This document shows positions 33,793 to 39,612 of a stretch of 39,612 nucleotides of DNA, piece by piece. Every line of letters starts with the position of its first letter. The first letter of the stretch is position 1. The notes below the pieces were generated by a model that was not told the origin of the DNA, ran no database searches, and saw only the letters and a list, made by a program, of their open reading frames with translations. The DNA comes from DASZMX01 sp035551475 (lineage in GTDB: Bacteria; Verrucomicrobiota; Verrucomicrobiia; Limisphaerales; Palsa-1400): positions 1 to 39,612 of the forward strand of contig DASZMX010000054.1 of NCBI GenBank assembly GCA_035551475.1. Reading direction: 5' to 3'. A program made the position numbers and the translations under genes.

Positions 33793-34884
33793 TCAATCCT
33801 CCCAATAAAAGCGAATGCACTTGGTCTGGCTGGCCGAGGGGCCCACGCGGTTGACCACGCCGCCGAACTTGCGTTTGTAACCGTTGATCTCGGCGTCCAC
33901 ATGCACCTCGAATACGGAACTCGAAACGCCCACGTATTTCCAAATGGCTTCGGCCGCCACGGGCGGAAGGCCGTCGATGGCTTCGCCGCGGGTGATGGGC
34001 GTTTCGCTGCGTTGTTGCACGATGCGCTCGGCCGCGGGCTCGTCGATGCCCGGGATCAAGGCCAGGGTTTCGGGCGGGGCGGTGTTGATGTTGAGCAACC
34101 CGCCCATCGGGGAAAATAGTTTTTCAAAGCCGATGGGATAAACATCGGGATGATCATTGCGAAAACCGCGCGCGGCGGCGGTGTCGGTGGTTGCTCCCCC
34201 GCTTTGATGATAGGCGGACTCAGGATGGTTCGTGGCGCCGGTGCCCCAGAAAATTTCCGGCGTCATGCCTTTGACCAGGAGCAACTCGGAAAGGTCTTCC
34301 ACAAAACCATTCTTGCAGGTGTAAGGCGGGTTGAGCGAAAGGTAATACTCGCTCTTGGCCCCGCTGAAATGGGCGTCCTCCGCCGGACTAATCCAGTCAA
34401 TAATAGAATCAATGATGGTCGAGGCTTTTTCCTCGTCCGTCACGCCCACTTCCTGCATGGCCTGCTTAAGAATATCCATTTGCGGGGCGCGCGGGTCGGC
34501 CACGCGGTTGATGTTCCATTTGCGCTCCATGTCCACAATCGTGATCTTGAAGGAGCCCCGCCCGCTGTCCCATTGCATCGGCACATTTTCCACGCCATTG
34601 CTGCAGGTGGAATTGCCGCCCGCCCAGGCCTGGTCGAGCGAATCGACCCCGCGCTGGTTGGCGTCCGGACATTTGTTGGCTAATTGATAGCGCGCCAGCT
34701 CGATGCCGCTCCGCCCCATCCACTCCAGCTCATTGTCATAATCCGCGTTGCGCGCCAGCGTCATCTCCGTCTTCATGGACATGGCGAAGCCCGCCACAAT
34801 CACCGTCAAGACGAGAATGACGCACATCACCAGGATGAGGGCGAAGCCGGCAGGGGGCCGCTTACTGTCAAATCTAATTTTCAA
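33793..34884 (-). CDS. gspK: Type II secretion minor pseudopilin GspK
   Basis: A 363-residue largest minor pseudopilin, placed at the pseudopilus tip with GspI and GspJ. A short basic leader ends at Gly (PPAG) before FALILVMCVILVLTVIVAG, the membrane helix; like other GspK it lacks Glu at +5. The long globular part contains a helix-hairpin-helix-like stretch and NINTAPPETLALIPGI, the GspK hallmark. TTG 34884 is the only start near the leader and overlaps the gspJ stop as TTGA; the frame extends further upstream through gspJ but is not coding there. It is the last gene of the operon. Confidence 0.88.
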   Translation of the reverse strand: MKIRFDSKRPPAGFALILVMCVILVLTVIVAGFAMSMKTEMTLARNADYDNELEWMGRSGIELARYQLANKCPDANQRGVDSLDQAWAGGNSTCSNGVENVPMQWDSGRGSFKITIVDMERKWNINRVADPRAPQMDILKQAMQEVGVTDEEKASTIIDSIIDWISPAEDAHFSGAKSEYYLSLNPPYTCKNGFVEDLSELLLVKGMTPEIFWGTGATNHPESAYHQSGGATTDTAAARGFRNDHPDVYPIGFEKLFSPMGGLLNINTAPPETLALIPGIDEPAAERIVQQRSETPITRGEAIDGLPPVAAEAIWKYVGVSSSVFEVHVDAEINGYKRKFGGVVNRVGPSASQTKCIRFYWED

Positions 34885-35525
34885 TACGTGACGGCGGGCG
34901 GCGCCACTTCGCGCGTGATGAGCGCAAACGGCGTGTCCGGGTTTTCGCCCGCCCGCCCCACGCCCAAGGTGACGCGGATCAGGGCCGGCAATTGATTGGT
35001 CAAATCGTACGATTCCTCCCAATCCCCATCCTTGATCGACCAGAATTCAAGGGTGAACAGCGAGACGTCGCGGGCCAGCACGATCTGGTAAGGCGACTCC
35101 TTTTCAAACCCGGCGGCCAGCAATGGCGTCTGGGTGAGCATCAAATTTTTGACGCCATCGGCGCCGGCTTCGACGTCAAATGTGACCCGGCGCATCACTT
35201 CATCCCCGTAATACCCCGCGCCGGGAAAGGTGTTCGGCATGCGCCCGGCAAAGCTGAGGCTGGCAAATTTGCCGCTGGTGTCATTGAGGAAAGCGTAATA
35301 GCGAAGATTGGCGCGCGACATCTCGGCGACGGAAAGGGCGGTTTCAATGGTCTTCATGCCGATGCGCGCGCGCTGGCAGGCGGCGGCGGAAAGCTCGGCC
35401 ACCTCCGTGCCGCGAATGATGCATTTCCAGCACGCGATGACTCCGATCATGATCAACGCGAAGACGCCGATGGCGACCATCAACTCCAGCAGCGTGAACG
35501 CCGCGCTCTGCCGCCGCATGCGCAT
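34881..35525 (-). CDS. gspJ: Type II secretion minor pseudopilin GspJ
   Basis: A 214-residue minor pseudopilin. The prepilin leader MRMRRQSAA is followed by FTLLELMVAIGVFALIMIGV, with Glu at +5 and the usual hydrophobic helix. The residue before the cleavage site is Ala, not the usual Gly. The remainder is a beta-rich globular domain with RRVTFDVEAG and FTLEFWS strands. ATG 35525 shares one base with the gspI stop (TAATG). Family identity rests on size, prepilin motif and position between gspI and gspK. Confidence 0.85.
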   Translation of the reverse strand: MRMRRQSAAFTLLELMVAIGVFALIMIGVIACWKCIIRGTEVAELSAAACQRARIGMKTIETALSVAEMSRANLRYYAFLNDTSGKFASLSFAGRMPNTFPGAGYYGDEVMRRVTFDVEAGADGVKNLMLTQTPLLAAGFEKESPYQIVLARDVSLFTLEFWSIKDGDWEESYDLTNQLPALIRVTLGVGRAGENPDTPFALITREVAPPAVTY

Positions 35526-35977
35526 TAGTTGGGGCGCCCGCTCATGAACGAGGCGCGTTTGCCGAGTTTGTTCAAGCCGTTGCCCGACTCGGGGCGGTAA
35601 AGAAGAATGCTCATGGCGGAAGCCACGTTGCCGTCGGCGTTCAGGACGTTGATGTCAAGACGATAAAGCCCATTCGTCGCCGCTTCCGACACATCCGCCG
35701 TCCAGCGGTAATTGGGATAGGAGTCGCCGAACGTCCCGGAGAGCGGGCCTTCGTCAAACTGGTTGGAGAGGCTCAACTCCGAGGCGATCATCCCCGCGGT
35801 GGGCCCGTCTTTGCGCAGGAGAAAAGCCGCGTGCAGGCCGGAGCTGAACACGCCAAGAATGGCAAACATCGCCATGAAAAAAATCGCGATCGCAATCATG
35901 ACCTCCAGCAGCGTGAAGGCCCGCGTGCAACGCCGGCGCGCGGACGCCGCCTGGGTCATGTTCAGTTGGAGATTCAT
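35525..35977 (-). CDS. gspI: Type II secretion minor pseudopilin GspI-like
   Basis: A 150-residue minor pseudopilin. A basic leader ending CTRA precedes FTLLEVMIAIAIFFMAMFAIL, with Glu at +5. The short C-terminal domain has the GLYRLDINVLNADG strand pair. The residue at -1 is Ala. ATG 35977 overlaps the gspH stop as ATGA, and CTGGAG eight bases upstream is one of the few Shine-Dalgarno-like sites in the window. It is called GspI from length and order; GspH-like or general PilV-like labels are possible. Confidence 0.78.
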   Translation of the reverse strand: MNLQLNMTQAASARRRCTRAFTLLEVMIAIAIFFMAMFAILGVFSSGLHAAFLLRKDGPTAGMIASELSLSNQFDEGPLSGTFGDSYPNYRWTADVSEAATNGLYRLDINVLNADGNVASAMSILLYRPESGNGLNKLGKRASFMSGRPN

Positions 35978-36450
35978 CGAATCGGCTCCAGGCGGGCCAG
36001 CGCAGTGATCGGCTCCAGGCTGACCTTGACCGTTTCGCCATCGCCGCTGTGCATGACAATCGTAAATTCGTCGCTCGTGCCGTTCGGTTTGAAGCAGACC
36101 CGCGCGAGATCGGCGTGCTCGAGCTGGACGAAGTTCACCCCTAAAATATCAATGACAATATCCTCGGGAAATTTCGCCTGGAATTGGCCCGGCACCTCCA
36201 CCGTGCCATCGATCGGATGAAACGTGAGATACACCGGCTGCGCCGTGAGAATGGAGGTGCGGCGGGCGGTGCGGCAGGCTTCCAGCAGATCCATCTGCGC
36301 CTTGCGCATGCCTTCCTTTTTGAGCGCCTTGACGAATGACGGCAGGCCCATCGTAAGCGTCAAACCTAAAATCGCCACCACCACCATGATTTCGACCAGC
36401 GTGAACGCGGCGGCGGTGGAGCGGACGCGCGATGGACGGAACGGGCTCAT
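35974..36450 (-). CDS. gspH: Type II secretion minor pseudopilin GspH-like
   Basis: A 158-residue pseudopilin. The leader ends STAAA before FTLVEIMVVVAILGLTLTMG, with Glu at +5 and Ala at -1. The globular part includes RTSILTAQPVYLTF and IDGTVEVPG, like GspH/FimT proteins. ATG 36450 is chosen because the leader peptide starts there and it overlaps the gspF stop as ATGA; an upstream in-frame start runs through gspF. No gspG (major pseudopilin) lies between gspF and this gene. Confidence 0.8.
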   Translation of the reverse strand: MSPFRPSRVRSTAAAFTLVEIMVVVAILGLTLTMGLPSFVKALKKEGMRKAQMDLLEACRTARRTSILTAQPVYLTFHPIDGTVEVPGQFQAKFPEDIVIDILGVNFVQLEHADLARVCFKPNGTSDEFTIVMHSGDGETVKVSLEPITALARLEPIR

Positions 36451-37739
36451 TGCATCGAGATGCTCGATGTGATGGAGAACAGGGCCGATAACACGCTGAT
36501 GAGCAGAAAGCCGACACCAATGGCCATGACGCAAATCATGACCGGCTCGATCATGCTCATCATCACTTTCAAGGCGAGATTGAGTTCGCCTTCGTAGGTT
36601 TCCGCGAGGTTGGACAAGGCGCCGGGGACATCGCCGGTTTCTTCGCCGATTTTGATCAGGTCCACCATCAATTGCGGGAAAAGTTTGCTGCGCGCCAGCG
36701 GTTCGGCGAGCGTTTTGCCATCGGTGACCTGCTGCCGGGCCTTGGCGATGGCTTCCTTCATGATGCGATTGGGCAGAATTTGCTCGGTGATTTCCAGGGC
36801 GGTGAGGACCGGCACGCCGTTATGGAGCAAAGTGGAGAGCACGCGGGAAAATTGCCCGAACAAGTGCATCCGCATCACCTTGCCGAATACCGGGGCGTTG
36901 AGGCGGAGCTTGTCCAGGGCGATCTTGCCATTCTCCGAGGCTTTGAAGCGGTTAAAGACAATCACGATCGCCACCACGATCAACGCCATGACCCACCACC
37001 AATGCTGGAAGAATTCGTTGATGCCAATCAGCAGGCGCGTCATCAACGGCAGCTTGATATTGCCCAGGCCGGTGAAGAGCTTGAGAAAGCTCGGCAGCAT
37101 CACTGTCATGAAGAAAATACTGATCGCAATGCCCACGCACAACACGAAGATCGGGTAAATCATCGCCGACTTGAATTTGTGCTGCACTTCCGAGAAGCGC
37201 TCGAAGTGCTCCGCCATGCGGCGCAGAACATCCACCAGCGAGCCGCTCTGCTCGCCGGCGCGCACCATGTTAATGTAGAGATTGGAAAAAATAATCGGCT
37301 GCTTGGACATCGCTTCGGACAGCCCTTTGCCTTCCATCACGTCCTGTTTGAGCTGCAAACTCACTTCCGCCGGAATCCCCTTGGTTTCCAGGTGGCTCAT
37401 GCTGTTCAGGGCCACCGTCAGCGGCATGCCGCATTTGAGAAGATTTGCCAACTGCGTGGTGAAAGTCGCCAACTCCTGCAGTTTGGGCGGTTTTTTGGCC
37501 TTGAGATATTGGCGCAAGGCCAGCGGCAGCAAATCCTGAAACGAACGCCGTGCGCCGGCCGGACGTTCACTGGCCGCAGCCGCCGCGAGCGCCGCCGCCC
37601 CGCGCGGAACATCCACCGCGATGGGAAACAGGCCCAAACGCTCAATCTGTATTAGCGCCGCGCCGCGATCCGCCACTTCCAAAATGCCGGTGACAACTTC
37701 ACCCGTCCGGCGTCGGGCTTTATAGGTGAATTGGGCCAT
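36447..37739 (-). CDS. gspF: Type II secretion inner-membrane platform protein GspF
   Basis: A 430-residue inner-membrane platform protein that couples the assembly ATPase to pseudopilus growth. Opening AQFTYKARRRTGEVVTGILEV is the GspF/PilC N-terminus. Two T2SSF repeats follow (~105-230 and ~305-425), with matching motifs such as LANLLKCGMPLTVAL and LSTLLHNGVPVLTAL, plus MVRAGEQSGSLVDVL and LIKIGEETGDVPGAL. Three membrane segments are evident (about 195-215, 245-265, 400-425). ATG 37739 is chosen over an upstream frame start because the family N-terminus begins there. It heads an operon with H-I-J-K, and the ATPase and secretin genes are not in the window. Confidence 0.93.
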   Translation of the reverse strand: MAQFTYKARRRTGEVVTGILEVADRGAALIQIERLGLFPIAVDVPRGAAALAAAAASERPAGARRSFQDLLPLALRQYLKAKKPPKLQELATFTTQLANLLKCGMPLTVALNSMSHLETKGIPAEVSLQLKQDVMEGKGLSEAMSKQPIIFSNLYINMVRAGEQSGSLVDVLRRMAEHFERFSEVQHKFKSAMIYPIFVLCVGIAISIFFMTVMLPSFLKLFTGLGNIKLPLMTRLLIGINEFFQHWWWVMALIVVAIVIVFNRFKASENGKIALDKLRLNAPVFGKVMRMHLFGQFSRVLSTLLHNGVPVLTALEITEQILPNRIMKEAIAKARQQVTDGKTLAEPLARSKLFPQLMVDLIKIGEETGDVPGALSNLAETYEGELNLALKVMMSMIEPVMICVMAIGVGFLLISVLSALFSITSSISMQ

Positions 37740-37751
37740 TTCTTCAGAGAT

Positions 37752-37781
37752 ATTAAACCCGTCAAACCCCAAAAGTTGCAA
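37752..37781 (-). promoter_or_regulatory. Candidate promoter of the gsp operon
   Basis: On the minus strand TTGCAA, an 18-bp spacer, then TTTAAT lies 12 nt before ATG 37739; GAAGAA just before the ATG is a weak ribosome-binding candidate. This predicts a leader of only about 5 nt. Confidence 0.4.
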
Positions 37782-37797
37782 GCCGATATTCCCCAAC

Positions 37798-37810
37798 CGG
37801 CTTAAAGCCG
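37798..37810. promoter_or_regulatory. Inverted repeat in the gspF-flgF intergenic region
   Basis: CGGCTT-A-AAGCCG, a perfect 6-bp inverted repeat, sits in the 216-bp gap between the divergent secretion and flagellar operons, upstream of the candidate gspF promoter. It could be an operator. It is too short and lacks the T-tract of a terminator. Confidence 0.3.
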
Positions 37811-37927
37811 AGCGCGCTACGATCAATCGGGAGAATGGGCAAATTCGCCCCGTCTAGCGTGCAGTATTTTCCCAGCAAAGGCCATTCGACGCGATGTAAG
37901 CCGTTATCAATCGAGGGATTACACCCG

Positions 37928-37943
37928 TGGCACAAGCGATGCT
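37928..37943 (+). promoter_or_regulatory. Sigma-54-type (-24/-12) promoter of the flgF operon
   Basis: TGGCAC (37928-37933), five bases, then ATGCT (37939-37943). The invariant GG (37929-37930) and GC (37941-37942) are separated by exactly 10 bp as required for RpoN. Transcription would start near 37954, two bases before the flgF GTG at 37956. Flagellar genes are common sigma-54 targets. Confidence 0.5.
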
Positions 37944-37955
37944 CAGCAGGGAAGC

Positions 37956-38708
37956 GTGAATGTAGGCCTATACCAAGCTGCCGCTGCCCTCGACGCTAAT
38001 AGTCGCTGGCAGGAAATGGTGGCGGACAATCTCGCTTCGGGTTCCTTGCCCGGCTACAAGCGGAAGGAACTTTCGCTGGCGGCCACGCAGGCGGGTTTGA
38101 TGCCGGCGGGCTCGCAACAGGGCCACGGCGGCCCGCGCTCGTTCGTTATCCCCAAGGCGACCTCGGTCACAAACTTTCAAGCCGGCGACCTCAAACCCAC
38201 CGGCGTCAACACGGACGTCGCGATCGATGGCAAAGGATTTTTTGCGGTGCAAATGCCCACCGGCCAGCTCGCTTACACCCGCGATGGAGAATTTCACGTC
38301 AACGCCTCGGGCGAATTGGTCACCAAGGAAGATTACCCGGTGATGGGCGCGACCGGCCCCATTCAATTGGACAAAACCAATCACAACGTCGTTTCGATTT
38401 CCGCCCAGGGCGAAGTCACGCAAGGCGGGACGACCAAAGGGAAGTTGAAAGTGACGGACTTCAATAACACCGCCCTGCTTACGCAGGTGAGCGGGAGCTA
38501 TTTTGTCAGCGGCAGCCCCGATCTGCACGAGCAGAGCACCACCGCCATCCTGCGCGAAGGCTACGTGGAAGGCTCCAACGTTTCGTCTGTCACGCAAATG
38601 GTCAGCCTCCTTTCCGCGATGCGCGGTTACGAGGCCAATCAAAAACTCATTCAAATGGAGGACGACCGGATGGGCCACGCCATCAGCGACCTCGGAAACC
38701 CCACTTAA
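37956..38708 (+). CDS. flgF: Flagellar basal-body proximal rod protein FlgF
   Basis: A 250-residue proximal-rod protein exported by the flagellar type III apparatus. The N-terminus MNVGLYQAAAALDANSRWQ and the NLASGSLPGYKRKEL helix match the rod signature; the middle has DVAIDGKGFFAVQMPTG and YTRDGEFHVNASGELV; the C-terminal helix has YVEGSNVSSVTQMVSLLSAMRGYEANQK. GTG 37956 is chosen because family members start MNVGLYQ. It is three bases ahead of flgG. FlgF rather than FlgG is assigned from order, length and the atypical SLPGYK helix. Confidence 0.9.
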   Translation: MNVGLYQAAAALDANSRWQEMVADNLASGSLPGYKRKELSLAATQAGLMPAGSQQGHGGPRSFVIPKATSVTNFQAGDLKPTGVNTDVAIDGKGFFAVQMPTGQLAYTRDGEFHVNASGELVTKEDYPVMGATGPIQLDKTNHNVVSISAQGEVTQGGTTKGKLKVTDFNNTALLTQVSGSYFVSGSPDLHEQSTTAILREGYVEGSNVSSVTQMVSLLSAMRGYEANQKLIQMEDDRMGHAISDLGNPT

Positions 38709-38711
38709 GCC

Positions 38712-39494
38712 ATGGTTCGCGCCCTTTATTCTTCAGCGTCCGGCATGGAAGCCGAGCAGCTCAATCTCGACGTCATTGCCAACAATTTGTCGAACGTCAA
38801 CACGACGGGTTTCAAGAAGAGCAAAATCGAATTCCAGGATTTGCTTTATGACACCACGCGCGCCGCGGGCGCCGAGCAGGGCAACAACGCGCAATTGCCC
38901 ACCGGCCTGCAAGTCGGCCACGGCGCCCAGGCCACGGCCACGGCCAAGATTTTCACCGAAGGCGAATTGACCCAGACGGGCGAGCGCCTCGACATGGCGA
39001 TTCAAGGCGATGGATTTTTCCAAGTGCAAATGCCGGACGGAACGCTGGCCTTCACCCGCGATGGCGCGTTCAAGACCGCCAGCGACGGCCGTATCACGAC
39101 CAGCGACGGCTTGACGGTGCTGGGCGGTTTTCAGCCCATTGCCGCGGGCACGACGTCCATCACCATTGCGCCGAACGGCCAGGTTTCCACGGTGGGCGCG
39201 AACGGCGCGCAAACCTTCCAGGTGCAGATCGCGCGTTTTGCCAACCCCGCCGGCTTGCAAAGCACCGGCCGCAATCTTTACATCGAAACCCCCGCTTCCG
39301 GCACCCCGGAAACCGGCACGCCTTCCGAATCCGGCTACGGCAGCCTGCAGCAAGGCTACCTCGAAATGTCGAACGTCAAGGTCGTCGAGGAAATGGTCAA
39401 CATGATCGTGGCGCAACGGGCCTACGAAGTGAACTCCAAGGCCGTGCAAGCCGCGGATGAAATGATGGGCCAGGCCAACAATCTTCGCCGCTGA
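38712..39494 (+). CDS. flgG: Flagellar basal-body distal rod protein FlgG
   Basis: A 260-residue distal-rod protein, matching the family length. ALYSSASGMEAEQLNLDVIANNLSN and VNTTGFKKSKIEFQDLLY are the canonical FlgG N-terminal block; LDMAIQGDGFFQVQMPDG and FTRDGAFKTASDGRI form the middle; GYLEMSNVKVVEEMVNMIVAQRAYEVNSK is the C-terminal D0 helix. No Shine-Dalgarno sequence is evident and the gene is probably coupled to flgF. Its TGA shares a base with the next ATG (TGATG). Confidence 0.97.
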   Translation: MVRALYSSASGMEAEQLNLDVIANNLSNVNTTGFKKSKIEFQDLLYDTTRAAGAEQGNNAQLPTGLQVGHGAQATATAKIFTEGELTQTGERLDMAIQGDGFFQVQMPDGTLAFTRDGAFKTASDGRITTSDGLTVLGGFQPIAAGTTSITIAPNGQVSTVGANGAQTFQVQIARFANPAGLQSTGRNLYIETPASGTPETGTPSESGYGSLQQGYLEMSNVKVVEEMVNMIVAQRAYEVNSKAVQAADEMMGQANNLRR

Positions 39495-39612
39495 TGAAAC
39501 GCGCGCGCCTTAACTTTTACGCTTTATTGGTCGCCTTGATCCTGGCGCCGGCTTGCCATGCCATTAGCGAGCCGGAGGCCTGGCAATTGGTTCCCGGGGC
39601 TGTCGTTGACAG
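39494..39612 (+). CDS. Probable FlgA P-ring assembly chaperone (start only)
   Basis: The frame opens with ATG 39494 inside the flgG stop and runs off the window after 39 residues. These show a basic start, a hydrophobic core (YALLVALILAPA) and an A-C-H-A signal-peptidase site near residue 23. The order flgF-flgG-flgA is common, so the call is by context; too little sequence remains to confirm the SAF domain of FlgA. Confidence 0.5.
   Translation, partial: MKRARLNFYALLVALILAPACHAISEPEAWQLVPGAVVD

Overview
The window is G+C-rich bacterial DNA. It most likely comes from a Verrucomicrobiota member (Limisphaerales/Pedosphaera-like), judged from gene content rather than a search. Pointers are an LpxC-FabZ fusion next to LpxA (a Gram-negative lipid A locus), a type II secretion/pseudopilin operon, flagellar rod genes, a DUF1080 glycosidase-like protein, an HzsA-related cytochrome, and secreted proteins built from Ig-like, InlB-like and 'STNL..W..FFR'-type modules. 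No rRNA, tRNA, CRISPR array, insertion sequence or phage gene was seen. No gene-free stretch exceeds about 220 bp.

Layout. (1) 1-13931, + strand: the 3' 12.36 kb of a giant repeat-built surface protein, overlapping by one base a LolD/MacB-type ABC ATPase, then a cobalamin/iron-type binding protein with no signal peptide. (2) 14038-16698, + strand: a secreted fibronectin-III/polyproline protein, a CHASE3-PAS membrane sensor without a kinase domain, and a lone receiver. (3) 16705-19257, - strand: a secreted subtilase with a P domain. (4) 19355-22880, + strand: rarA, 5-formyl-THF cyclo-ligase and rny in ATGA overlaps. (5) 26691-22884, - strand: lpxC-fabZ, lpxA and an ABC-2 permease. (6) 26783-28626, + strand: GDP-fucose synthase and a DUF1080 protein. 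(7) 30987-28623, - strand: a PAS histidine kinase/receiver hybrid, then an SGNH esterase. (8) 31093-33792, + strand: an HzsA-like monoheme protein. (9) 37739-33793, - strand: gspF-H-I-J-K, every junction overlapping. (10) 37956-39612, + strand: flgF, flgG and the start of a probable flgA.

How the genes fit together. Much of the window serves the cell envelope: lipid A, sugar-nucleotide synthesis, pseudopilus secretion, flagellar rod and several exported proteins that may be secretion cargo. Sensors and receivers sit beside exported proteins.

Strongest unexpected signals. Three genes (rarA, lpxC-fabZ, the SGNH esterase) share one promoter layout, -35/N17/-10/N6/start codon, which would give leaderless mRNAs; clear Shine-Dalgarno sequences are rare. 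A sigma-54-like -24/-12 element would place the flgF start at +3. The giant protein has a ~208-residue repeat (5 copies), a ~268-residue cassette (3 copies) and a domain nested inside another. All four convergent gene pairs end within -4 to +6 bp of each other, two of them sharing palindromic stop sequences. A short C-terminal module recurs on unrelated exported proteins.
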